This document shows, piece after piece, positions 9,602 through 20,651 of a DNA stretch of 64,000 bases. Origin of the DNA: Opeltia flavorubescens (lineage: Eukaryota; Ascomycota; Lecanoromycetes; Teloschistales; Teloschistaceae); assembly GCA_000442125.1 (NCBI GenBank), contig KE546965.1, positions 2,356,001 to 2,420,000 of the forward strand, given 5' to 3'. The position numbers were made by a program, and so were the translations under genes. The stretch's first letter is position 1. The number at the start of each line of letters is the position of its first letter. A model generated the notes under the pieces. That model saw only the letters and a list, made by a program, of their open reading frames with translations. It ran no database searches and was not told the origin of the DNA.

Positions 9602-12083
9602 TTAATCGCTGATCCTCCATTTATCAGACCATTTCAGATGCCTCCATTGCTGATTCTTCCCTTCCATCCCAAAAACAATAGCTCTGAAGAGCACGAAGAG
9701 TCCGATCACAATAGCATACACGATCCCATAGAAGGCCCATTCCATTCTCCGATCTTTTCTCGCCAAAGGTCTTGTCGCCCAGTCGAGCATAAAGCCAGCA
9801 GTCAATATTGCAAAGTACAAGGCCGGGTAGTAATGATGCACGTATGTGACTCTTGCCATGGCCACAAACGGTAGATAGTGTAGGAACCAGCCTGCGACTG
9901 GGTACAGTCCGCTGTAATGGATGTGGTCAATATCAGCTAGTTTGAGTTCCTGGTACCCGCGTTGCCAGCGGATCAAATACCAAGCGATCAATAACCCGAA
10001 AGCGAACAGAGAAAAGGTGGATCCCCAGTATACAGCCGGGTTGCCTAGAAGGAAGTACTTGACTATGTGGTCATCCCAGCCGCACATGCGGAGGCCAACG
10101 TGCAAGATCGGCCACTGCCAGAATTGAGAGGCTAAGTCGTCTTGCTTGTCGGGATCTGGGACGAGAGCATTGTTAGAGGTCATCATGGCGACGTTAAGGT
10201 GAATGAAATCGCGGAAGAAGGGCGACTTGTAGCTGCCCGGGTCTCCGGCAGGCACTGTGCCGATTAGCGTACTTAATACTAGATATGAAAACTGGGTTAA
10301 CGTACATTTCTCGTTCCAATGAGCTTCAACATTCCAGTGTGTGTAGACGTCTCGCGGATTGTTTTGTTTGACGCATGTGACTTCAATTTGTTTGAATCCC
10401 CACTGGGGAAGATTGACCGTACCAGCGCGAAGGTAGCAACCCAAAGAGGTGTGCTTTAGCCGGAAAGCTGTCGTCAAGGTCCTGAGCTTTGACCGGTCCC
10501 TTGAAGCGGCGTCACTGACAACCTCGACCGTCCAGTGATCCTTCTCGTCACCAACAGTGGTATTGCCATACGATGATACTTCATAGTCGCCCTTCGTCAC
10601 CGGTGCTGACACGGCATGAGAATGAAGATTTCGCCCTGTTTGGGAATGAATGAGGCGAATGACGCTCTTATCTCCTGGAAAGACAAGCGGGGCTTCCGGA
10701 TTATACATGGGCTCATTCCGATTTGGATAGAAAAACCAGTCGTTGTTGGCATCTTTGTGATGATAGCAGGTAACTTGCTGTTGCTGTGAGCCCTCAGGGT
10801 ACGTTTGGACATGAGAGTGCAACAAGCCCCCTCCGTATCCCATGTTTTTGATCGTGGCCCTAGAGCCATAGGCAATTTCCAATGGACTGTCCTTGCCGAC
10901 CTCTGTTCCTTTTAGATTTGCCTGAAAAAGGGAGCTCATCTGCGCATCTCCGGGGCCGCTGTTCTCAAGAACTAAGAAGTGCACCCAGAATGAAAACATG
11001 TATACAAGTACCGGAACTGCGATAAGACCGGCAACTCGAGCTACGAGATGCGAAGCTAGTGTAGTCTGTTGCGGATTAGCTAGTCGTTATCTTACGAGAG
11101 AAAGTGATCTATACCGCTGGCATATCCAGGTCTCCGAACTTATTCCAGAGGTCTTCAGCAGTATATAGCCCCACAAGAGCCGTGCAGAATAGTCCAACCC
11201 ATTTGACGCTTGTCACACATCCGATGCTGATACCGGTAAGGAAAAGCCAGGCGAACCATTCGAATGAGAAACTTTGCTTCTGCAGCCTATGGAATCGTGC
11301 CCAGCACAGGACCGTGGTGAAGGTGAAGAATAGGAGCATGGAGTCCAATAAGATAAATCTTGAAATTGTGGCATAGGAATTCTCACAAAGCACCATGAGC
11401 GTCACGAGCCATACCGTCGCCCTCCTGAAGTTCAGTTCTCGGGCGGTGTAGTAGGCAAGTGGAACGCAAAGAGCGCCAAAGGTGGAGTTGAAAAGTCGCA
11501 TAAAAGTGTAATTGAGTTCTTCAGGGTAAGTCTCACCCGATTTGAATTCGAATGATCCATTGTAACCAGCCATGTATCCCGATAAGCCGACCAGCATCTT
11601 TCCTAGTGGAGGATGAACATCGAAATAGAATTCCCGTTTCAAGTAGTGGGAGCCGAACTTTCCAAAGCTGTTTCGAGGGGGATCGGTCAGCCGATAGACA
11701 AAAGGAGATGCTTTGCGCGTCGTGGATGACGCCAAAGATCACGTACTGAGCTTCATCCCATGTGACAATGTTGGAGAGTCCAATCTTATACATCCGAGTG
11801 AAAAATGAAACGAGGGTGAAAAGGAGGGGCGCGATGAGAAACTCCCATTCGTCGAATGTTTGCAATAGGGAGGTTTTGGCCTTCAAGATGTTTAGCTAAA
11901 GCGTCTCAAAGAACGAGTCATTATACGAACCTTTCGTGACTTCTTCTCATCTTCACCTCGCGACCCAGTCATAATACTGCCATTGCTTCTGTCCTGATCC
12001 GGAACATTCCTTCTCCTCAAATTGTAACTATCTTGGGCAACACCAGTTGTCTGGCCATCTTTTTCGACAGGCATCCTCGTCAT
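9602..12083 (-). CDS. PMT2: protein O-mannosyltransferase PMT2
   Basis: Exons 12083-11931, 11880-11747, 11667-11115, 11065-10306 and 10254-9602 encode 750 residues, the usual PMT2 length. PMTs are ER-membrane enzymes that move mannose from dolichyl-phosphate-mannose to Ser/Thr of secretory proteins, PMT2 usually pairing with PMT1. Diagnostic blocks are [20 protein letters not shown] and [16 protein letters not shown] (with the catalytic DE-type acidic pair in WDEAHF), then MIR-domain motifs such as [15 protein letters not shown] and [14 protein letters not shown]-terminal hydrophobic segments follow, including GWFLHYLPF and [15 protein letters not shown]. The junction WDEA|HFGKF is created by splicing a 79-bp intron. 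The fourth intron (10255-10305, 51 bp) has no in-frame stop, so retention would add 17 residues between NEK and PAGDPGSY. The first acceptor could lie 15 bp upstream, adding five residues. It is convergent with the Rab gene. Confidence 0.95.
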
Positions 12084-12729
12084 TTTCGATGGGTCATCCC
12101 AAGAAAGCCAAAGGTAGCGAACGAGCGTATCGTGGTTTGGAATTTGAAGGTAAGGGGTGCGAGATCACCAAAAGGAGTGTTGAGAATAAAGATATTACAA
12201 AGCTTTAACGTAGGTCATAGTAAGTGAAGTGTTATCTCACAATGCATTTGAAGGAAATAGTGACCCTTTCTGGCGACAATCTGGGTGCAGTGGTCGCTGG
12301 AAAATTGTCTCGTTGTCCACAACATCTTTCCAGCTCCGATTACCAGACGCCGCACTACGCGAAAATCCCTGCTACTGATCTACGTCACGTGCTCACCCTT
12401 CCTTGGCATAGGTCCGGCCTACCCTATTTCGAGGTCTCCATGCAATATCCGATAGCCCAACAAAGGGTTGATGTTCGAAGAATGGCGGTGACGGAATGCT
12501 AATATTATGAGGGGTCGATCAGCCTCAGACGCGAAGTGTGCATATACATGCTCGTTATCTGAAGAGTAAATACAGAAAGATACCATCAGACTTCTGTAAT
12601 ATGGAAGCTGGGGATCCTGCTGTCCTTCGTCTAATTCCTAAAGATCAACGAATTCATTCCACCGGCCATATACGCCTTCTAATTGTGCAGGTGAAAGTAT
12701 GACAAAGGGTATCCTGTTGCATGATCAAC
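12084..12729. other. intergenic region between PMT2 and the MFS transporter
   Basis: This region holds the PMT2 5' leader and promoter and the 3' region of the upstream MFS gene, both on the minus strand. A 92-codon plus-strand open frame (12224-12502) has no recognisable features and is probably chance. Nothing else was identified. Confidence 0.5.
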
Positions 12730-15229
12730 TTAATCATCGTCTTGACCCAACCTCCTGTATGACCCAGTCTGTCCGTTAGCGCCTTTAGATTCCTTCTTGC
12801 CTCTATTAGCCATTCGTGATATCCAACCGCCGAGTCCTTCCCGTTTAGGAGTCTCATCCTGTGGTGGTGCTTTGCCGTCCTGATCTTGGGGAGGGTTGAT
12901 GTCTAATCCAGGGATAGCATTATCTGCGCTGAAATGACCAGGACCCCTACGGATGTCCAGCGATGGAACGGGAGAACGCGCACTCATCAATGATTCGACT
13001 TCGGCGTGCTGAGCTGGGGTTGGCATTGCTGTCGTGGCATCACCGAAGAGCTGATCCATGTCTTCCAGTCGGACGTTTGCTGTTTCAGGGTATAAGAAAT
13101 ATACTATTCAATTTCATCAGCAAAGCGAAAGCTCATGTTCTGCAATCGTGACAACTTACCAAGAACAAAACTGACGGCGCAAAAGAATGCATGTACAAGG
13201 TATAGTCGCCATTTTATCCATTCCTGCAGGATAGGCGTCATCTCACCGACGATATAGTTACATAACCAGTTCGCGGCAGTACTCAAGCTCGCGCCTTTGG
13301 CTCGAATACTCAGGGGCAAGATCTCTGGTGGATAGAGCCATGGAATTGGTCCCCATGATGCTCCGAAGGCTGCGTTGTATATCATGACGAACAGTACAGT
13401 CAACACGGGCGTTGACCGTACATCGATGAAAATGAAGTACGAGATCGCAGACAGCGAAATTATCATGGCAATGGCACCAGACATCAAGATCATCCGGCGG
13501 CCCCATTTGTCCACTAGATACCATGGTGGAATAGTCGATAAGAGGTAGGTGATCCCATTGATACCAGTCATCAGAATCGCATTACGGCCTACCCAACCAG
13601 CTGATTCAAAGACCAGAGGCGCATAGTAGGAAATGACGTTGATGCCGTTTAATTGAGCCAGAGCCTGGGCGGACATGGCGATGAATAGACGTTTGTAGTA
13701 CTTTCGGAACATTTCGTAATATGTCCTCTCGCCTTCTTGCCGTTGAAGGAGAACGTTCATTTTGATCTCGCGGTACTCTTGTCTTGCTTTGTCGTTATGA
13801 ATGTCGCCTCCTCCGTAGAGATTAGCGATGACAACGATGCCTTCCTCGTCGTGATCGTTGTCCAGCAACCATCTGCAAGCATTGTGAGCGGTCAAATTAT
13901 TTGGATCAGATTATTATCAGACTTACCTTGGAGATTCACAGATAATTAAGCTTCCCAAACCAAGGAGAACACCCATGAAACACTGCAATAATAAAGGTAT
14001 ACGCCAGGCATAGTCACTCGGGATGTAGCTACAGAAGTAGTCTACCCAGACGCTGGCAGCGTAGCCGCTGATGTTTCCCGTGAATTCAATGCAAGCTAGT
14101 TTTCCTCGGTTATGTGGAGGCGATATCTCTGACTGATAGACCGGAACGATGGTCGATAAAGCTCCCACCCCGAGACCGGCAATGATTCGGCCTAGAATCA
14201 TCATAGGCATGCCATTCGCGAACGTTTGCAATGCACCACCAACGAAGAAGACACATGATCCGTAGAGGATGGTCCTACGGCGACCGATCATGTCCCCAAT
14301 CCTTCCTACGCTTAAGGAAGCAATCAATGCTCCAATCTCAAGGATGGCTACCATTGTTCCAATCTCGGCTCTTGTGGGCTGGTTGAAATAATCTTTGAAG
14401 TATGATCCCCTGTGCAAATAGGGCATGTCAGCTGTAATCTTTGGTAGAGATCTCTGTCCCAAAAAATGCCTACGTTATGATGCCGGACATGACCCCCTGA
14501 TCATAGCCGAAGAGGAACACCCCTAATGACACAAAAACGCTCGTAAAGTATCTAATCAATCGGTCAGTGGACAGTCAATAAGTGATCGTAGATGATGTCC
14601 CACAGGAGCGGTTTCCCGGTTAAGCCATGACTGGCGCTTCTTGACCGATTACGTGTCATGATGATGGCGAGAAAATACTCAATTCGGCCAATCTGCCTTG
14701 GAGCAGGCTCGGGTATCTGGATAGCCTCCTTGTCGATACCAGGGTTGGTTTGTTTCCGCTCGAGATGGTCCTGCGGAAGATAGTGGACGTGCCTGCCGGC
14801 TTTACTTGGCGGCCTGGTCCCAGAGTCCCTAAGGACCTCGCCGTCAAAAGATTCGCGGAGCTTGATGTGTAGTGGATCCTCCTCGTTGGCTAGTTGTTCT
14901 GCAAGGTCGCCGGTATCACTCCAAAGCGAGAAATCTGAGCCAGCAGAGTCTGAGGAGTGCCGGCGAGCCTTTTCGTTTGACTGGTGCAGCAACGAGGTCG
15001 AATGTTCGTCTGGCGGATGTCGAGGGGAGCCGAGGTTGCGCAAGGGGATAGGAACCGAAGTTGAGGGAGGAATGGTGCCGGTGATTGCGGGCTGGCCAGG
15101 GCAGCCCGAGTCGGTGGAAGAAGTTAGGGATATGGGGACGTGGGGCTTTGGAATGCAGGCGGAAAGGGTGACAGCCCTGAAGGAATCACGATGGACGTGG
15201 AGACCACATGAGACTGCAGTGAAGTCCAA
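12730..15229 (-). CDS. MFS sugar transporter with a long cytosolic N-terminus
   Basis: Exons 15229-14604, 14551-14474, 14409-13927, 13872-13160 and 13103-12730 encode about 757 residues. The first ~200 residues are hydrophilic, with a conserved-looking acidic block SDTGDLAEQLANEEDP. Twelve membrane segments follow, beginning GKPLLYFTSVFVSLGVFLFG and then YDQGVMSGII. Sugar-porter signatures are GRIGDMIGRRRT after TM2, ESPRWLL after TM6 and VDKWGRR after TM8, plus QLNGINVISYYAP and a final VYFLYPETANVRLEDMD. This is the sugar-porter subfamily of the major facilitator superfamily in the plasma membrane; hexose or related sugar uptake by proton symport is expected, and the substrate is unknown. 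All four introns (52-64 bp) splice in phase and rebuild conserved motifs across the joins. The C-terminal tail (~110 residues) is Pro/Gly-rich and cytosolic. The start is the first ATG of the open frame and may be too far upstream. Confidence 0.9.
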
Positions 15230-17412
15230 CGTGTACTGTTCTTCGGTACAGGTTTCAATGGGGCTGCTGGCACGAGACCGCGTTGCTGCGTGGAGGGACG
15301 AATAGTAGAGACTGACGGTGCGTTGGCGCAGGCTTGAAAAACCTGACTAAGAAAGTTTCCTGATGCGGCTTTGAAGACCTATTGATATGACCGCGTTAGG
15401 ATCTCGGGCACTTGGGTTCCCTCTCCCCGGTAAAGAAGTACCAGGGGTGCCAGTAACGAGCGAATTGTCGTTTAAACAGTTAAAAGGCTTAGCATGTTGT
15501 AACACGGGAAGTTTATGACACTGTGTACACTACGAAGTGTCGAGCAAGGCGGATGCGGCGTCGTCACGATGGTCAATCAGCTTCACTTTCACGGCACAGG
15601 CACTAGAGTAGTAAGCAATAGTCACACTGTTAGATCAGCTTTTGTGTACACATGTCTCGTTTGATAGATTAAGTCTCTATTCGCAGTATTTCAATTATTT
15701 CTATGTCACCGTCTACAAGATTTTTCGGATACATTCGGACTGCTGCTCAACATGAAAAATCCTCACTGCATAGCTGTTCAAGGCGCGGATACGTATCGAG
15801 CCGCGTGCAGAAATCTCCACTTATTGCGGAGTCCAGTAGTAGGCGTGGGGGATATCCTATGTCCGAGGAGTAAACTTCAGTATGAATGGGCGCCCAAGTG
15901 ACGCGGGGAGCATTTAATGTGTTGGACCAGTTCGAGTTTGAAGTCTGGACAAGTTCGATAGCCTACCTGTGAATATCTGGCTGTTCATTGACCAGTAACA
16001 GTAGAACGCTGGACACCACTGCTTTGCGTTGCATACTCATGTACGGCGTCAGGTAGTTAGCAAAATTGTTAATCGCTTAATCCATGCTGCCTTTGATATA
16101 TTAGGAAAATGTGACATCTGCTGTCACATATTCCTAATGATGTCTGATCATGAATTCCAGTCCTCAATGTAGAGCGCGTGAATATTTTCACTGGGCAAAG
16201 TTGTATGACACAGGCTTCTACCGATTCTGGCTGAGTCAAGACAGCTGTAACAGCTATCGTGGCCCTATACGCTTTTCCTATTTTGCTGTATTTTAGCCGT
16301 CCTCGACCTCAAGGATTTCGAGTTCAGCACGTTGAGGTCGCGATCCTCGTGATGACATTCCTGTAACTCACTGGTGAATGCAATGTATAGCAATGATGGG
16401 ATCGAATAGATGGTGGCATCGCAGCTGGTCTATGTCCATTATGAACGAGGTGCTGCCACGTGAACGAGTACCATAGGCAGACGTAACAGACGACAACAAC
16501 GATAGTATGTGGGCACTTCCCTCCATAGGATGGTGCGAAGGAAACACTCGTGATCAAATTGCATGATCTTTGTAGGATGAAAGTACATTTTCAACCTCGA
16601 GATATTGAAACATCTCGATAATAATTAACAATCAGAAGTCACCGGTTCTTCATACCGAACGAAAATTCGCATTACGACTATGGCGCATTAAGATTAATCA
16701 CCACTGATGGTTACTTCGGGATGTCCGTTGAAGCATGTGATACCGTTGTAGCTTTCGTGATGATCATCATTTACTACGGAATAGCAGCGCGTCATATTGC
16801 TTGAGGACTGAATATCGTAAGGATAGACTGCAGATCTAGCCAGGGGCAAGGCCAAAAATAGGAAGCATGCTCGGCAGACGTTTGCTGCAGACAAAACGTA
16901 GCTTATAGCTGGGGGAAAAGAGGCGTGTGTGAAACTTGTCGCTTGAACAGAGCATGGAACCAGCCACCCGCTGTGTAATTTCCCAAGCGCTGGCCACTCA
17001 CACTCAACTGCCTGTCGCAATTTCGTTCCCCGTCACATTAATCCTCCGCTCTACCAACTTCACGATCAAAAGACCTTGCTGACGCTCCGGACAAGGCGAC
17101 GTCTGGTGGTGGTGAAGAACAATAGAAACTGCTCTCTGTCGTTGCCCTGCCGATCCCTTTGCCGCGATAAATTTCTTGATTTCAGCTCCCGCTGCCACCA
17201 AACACCGCTACGCGAACGTCCAGACACCAGGCATTGAGTTCCTTTCGTACCCTTGGCCTTGTGCCAATTGATTCAGCCCTTCAAAACTCAACTCGATCAC
17301 TGTCTTTCTCCTTCACCACTGCTCCTCTGGTTCCTGCAAAAACATCCAGGACTGGATCCATTTTCAGCCAAGCCGTTGAAGGGGACTGCGCGCAGTCAAA
17401 ACCCACCTCGAG
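15230..17412. other. 2.2-kb gene-poor gap
   Basis: No conserved gene was recognised. One minus-strand frame (16694-17020) holds a hydrophobic segment followed by a short Cys-containing tail and could be part of a small secreted protein, but no exon structure or family supports it. A 39-bp near-perfect hairpin lies at 16100-16138 and a weak 7-bp inverted pair at 16597-16618. The last ~400 bp are the probable promoter and leader of the CHS7-like gene. Confidence 0.5.
16100..16138. repeat. inverted repeat with 17-bp arms and 5-nt loop
   Basis: The left arm 16100-16116 and right arm 16122-16138 are reverse complements with one mismatch (16 of 17 pairs). They enclose the loop TCTGC. It sits alone in the gene-poor gap, with no long T-run, no target-site duplication that I can see and no neighbouring transposase. 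Function is unknown; it may be a remnant of a short inverted-repeat element or a cruciform-forming site. Confidence 0.7.
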
Positions 17413-18675
17413 ATGGGTTCTACACAATTTGGCAATTTCAACGTACGCAATTGTTGCATACACTTTGCCTCATATTGAGACTTGGGGCCGATTCACGGAA
17501 CTAATATCTTTTAGAACTTCTGTCGCGACTCTACACTTCCAGTTTGCAACGTATGTCATGCGATAATTGCTTGGGCTTTTTCTCAGCCAGTACAGTCTAC
17601 TGATAGCCGGGATAGCTTTTCAACCCGTGGAGAGATCGGCCGGAGCAGCTTTTTGGGCAACTTCAAGGCTATGGTCGGTGTGAAGTCTCAGGCATAGGAT
17701 TAAATGGAGGAAGGCATCTGGGAAATTTGGGTAGGTTTAGTCACAATTCATGTTGAACATATGTTTTAACAAAATCAGGGTCCATTCTAATCGCCTTCAT
17801 CGCCATCCTCGTCACCATTTTTCTCATTTTAAGATCAGAAAGAAAACAGGCTGCCGTCGGACGAAGGTAAGAGAAATTCTATCAGGAGATGAGGAAGAAG
17901 CTCATGGTCCATACAAGAGAATTTCAACTATTTCTCCTCGGGTATATCATCATCGAAATATGCGAGATATTTACTGTCGGTGGTTTACCGATGGGTAGTC
18001 CGCTGCAACAGAGAGTTGTCCTTGTGAGTAGAATTTGCCAGGGTCAGGAAATTGATTCGCTGAACTCGATTAGGGATTTACTGCCATCCATCTCGGTGCG
18101 ATAGTGGCTACCTTGTGGGTACTCATGCTCAATGGTATCGTTGGATTCCAATTACTCGACGACGGCACCCCCATATCCCTAGGTCTGATCCTCGGTTCCG
18201 CTGCGGCACTTTTTATCGGCACGGGCTATATAGCGCTTGACACAGCTTTCAGCTATTCCGGTCACTTTGACCCCAGCCGGGGAGGCGACAACCGCAATGT
18301 CGGGCTCTACGTACTTTATCAGCTGGCGCCATTGGTGTTCTTGGCAGCTTTCTTCATTCTCGAGACTGTGCTGGTCCTGAAAGTCCTTGGGGAGAAGAAA
18401 CCAATGTGTAGGTTTCCCCAAGAATACCCGTTTTACGACGTTAACGTAATGCTCCTCTAGTGTACCTTGCAGGTGCCGCTCTGCTTTTCGCAATCGGACA
18501 GATATTTCAATACGTCATCAGCACACATATTTGTTCAGGGACGGACGGTAAAATCAACGGAACTATGTTCGAAACCCTATTCACTCTTCTCGCGGTCGTC
18601 ATGACATGGGTCTTCTGGTCGAGTATAACAGAGGACGACTGGCCAATGCCTGTGTCAGGGGGTACTTATACTTAA
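17413..18675 (+). CDS. CHS7-like membrane protein (chitin synthase export chaperone family)
   Basis: Seven exons (17413-17442, 17515-17550, 17616-17730, 17779-17866, 17918-18023, 18074-18407, 18461-18675) splice in phase to 307 residues. The protein starts MGSTQFGNFNNFCRDSTLPV and has about seven hydrophobic segments, including LGSILIAFIAILVTIFLIL, FLLGYIIIEICEIFTVGG and IVATLWVLMLNGIVGFQLL. It ends in SSITEDDWPMPV. The blocks GGRHLGNLGS, LNGIVGFQLLDDGTP and WxSITEDD are typical of the Chs7/chitin-synthase-III-subunit-like family (PF12271), ER proteins that help export chitin synthases to the cell surface. It differs from true Chs7 in the second-half motifs, so it is better called a paralogue. 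Several exons are under 40 nt, so ORF-based prediction finds only fragments. Confidence in the exon chain is good because every join keeps family motifs. Confidence 0.82.
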
Positions 18676-19144
18676 TGTTGACCGCTGAATTTTCTGGTTC
18701 TTTAATGATTGACGTTCTTGAGCGACTGCGATACTCATGTACATCATACGGTCTTCTGCCTCTTTGCCTCGAGCTTGAGGGAAAATATTTAGGGCGTTGC
18801 ATCGTTTGGGGAAAACATACGCACCACTGCGACGGAGCTGGTGGCTGACTTTGCGTAAATAGGCATACTGATAGTAATGGTAGTCGGGACCGGAATACAA
18901 ATAGTGTATATTAGCCATCCGAACCGTCCTGATAGGATAGACTGCTTCAAGTTCAGACATGTGCAAGTCTACCCTTCGTGAATTCCGGGGTTGACGCATG
19001 ATACCTCGGCAAAAATGCGCCCTTGGCCCCTCGGTCTCCCCGCAATACCTGATAGTTACTTACTCTTGATCAATGGTTTTTCAGAAGAGTACATCCAACC
19101 TTCGCAAGCAACTTCAATACTAATACCATTAGACCATTTCCGCG
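18676..19144. other. intergenic region before the PMP47-type carrier gene
   Basis: About 470 bp between two plus-strand genes, containing the 3' region of the CHS7-like gene and the promoter of the carrier. Antisense open frames here show no family features. Confidence 0.55.
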
Positions 19145-20325
19145 ATGTCTAAGCCAGAAGGCAAACCAGCTATGGCGCCAGCTGCTTCAGCTGCCCAACA
19201 AGGAGACAACATCGCTCATGCTCTTGCTGGAGCTGGAGGTGGACTTCTTTCCATGACATTGACGTTTGTTCCTTCGCCACAGATTTAGTCTCCGATCACT
19301 GACGGATAATTGCCTAGCTATCCTCTCATCACCCTCTCAACCCGCGCCCAAGTTGAATCGAAACGAGCACACTCATCCACCTACGATGCCGTACGGCGTA
19401 TAGTGCAGAGAGAGGGCATCACAGGCTTATATTCTGGCCTCGACTCCGCGCTCTTTGGCATAAGCGTTACGAATTTCGTATACTATTACTGTCCGTCTGC
19501 CCTCGTGCCCCAGCACGCTCCGATATGCTCTCGTCCCATCCACCACAATCTCAATCTAATACATCGACATAGGGTATGAATGGACTCGCGCATTCTTCGA
19601 ACGCGCCGCCATCCGCTCCTCCCGTGCCTCCAAGAAGCTCACAACCATCGAATCCATGATTGCTGGTGCGATAGCCGGTAGCGCAACTGTCCTGCTTACA
19701 AACCCAATCTGGGTCGTCAACACCCGCATGACGGCCAGACAATCTGAATCCTCATCTCACGAAGAAACTCTCCCCGGACTAAATAGCTCCGCTCCTTCAA
19801 AACCGCCCAAAAAGCCTTCTACAATCTCCACCCTCCTCTCCCTCTTCCGCAATGAAGGTCCCCAAGCTCTCTTCGCGGGTGTTCTACCCGCCCTCGTCCT
19901 CGTCATAAATCCAATTCTGCAGTATACGATCTTCGAGCAATTGAAGAACGCGCTGGAGAAGAGACGGAAGGTTACGGCTAGAGATGTCTTCGTTTTGGGT
20001 GCTGTTGGGAAGCTGTTGGCGACGAGTATTACGTATCCATATATCACCATCAAGAGTCGGATGCATGTGGCAAAAGCGAAAGAGGATGGTGGACAGGAGG
20101 GGATGGTGAAGGCGTTGGGGAGAGCTGTAAAGGAAGAAGGATGGGGCGGGCTGTACAAAGGTACGTTACATTCAAACACAACCTACGATTTCATTCTACT
20201 GACATAGAAATCGAGGTATCGGACCCAAAGTCACTCAAAGTGTCATTACAGCCGCTTTTCTTTTCGCGTTCAAGGATGCACTCTATGACGCTAGCGTCAA
20301 GCTGAGAAGAAGGGTTCCAGCATAG
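19145..20325 (+). CDS. peroxisomal membrane mitochondrial-carrier-family transporter (PMP47/ANT1-like)
   Basis: Exons 19145-19263, 19318-19490, 19573-20160 and 20216-20325 encode 329 residues. Three mitochondrial-carrier repeats are visible. Their signature starts are YPLITLSTRAQVESKR, NPIWVVNTRMTARQ and YPYITIKSRMHV, and each repeat ends in a G-x-x-G-LY/F-x-G motif (GITGLYSGL, GPQALFAG, GWGGLYKG). The relaxed first signature PLITLSTR is the one I know from PMP47-type peroxisomal carriers, which import ATP in exchange for AMP to support fatty-acid activation inside peroxisomes. The WYEWTRAF segment after repeat 1 also fits. A 25-residue Ser/Pro-rich loop after the second signature is longer than usual. 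Introns are 54, 82 and 55 bp. A PTS1 acyl-CoA synthetase that would use such ATP is encoded ~17 kb away, but linkage is probably chance. Confidence 0.88.
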
Positions 20326-20651
20326 CTACTAGGTTGTCAATAGGCAAGGTTCGTTATGGTAATTTACGGGGATACGATTGGGAACAGAACATATGTACAA
20401 TATTCGATTGGAGTCCGAGCAATTAGCGATTCATTGCTTTCGCAACATTAGGCAGGCCTTGTAGTGCAATACCTATCGCTTTTCGAAATTCTCCGTAAAT
20501 CTTCAGAGAAGAAAAGTTCCAAGTAACCAGAAACATGAGACCTCTCTTGCCTCGGTATTTCACATCGGTTCCCTCTCCGTCAAACTTTTGTAAAACTATT
20601 CATTTCTGTCATGCCCTTGTTGATGTGACCCTGTTGATTTGCCCAATTATT
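20326..20651. other. tail-to-tail spacer before RPC82
   Basis: About 325 bp between two convergent genes. No gene or repeat was identified. Confidence 0.6.

Noticed and set aside
12730-15229. Secondary-metabolite gene cluster suggested by the transporter and surface-protein genes
   Set aside because: No polyketide synthase, NRPS, terpene synthase or tailoring enzyme is present anywhere in the window.
16694-17201. Possible secreted Cys-containing protein on the minus strand
   Set aside because: The hydrophobic stretch is internal, the exon chain is not supported, and no family pattern is seen.
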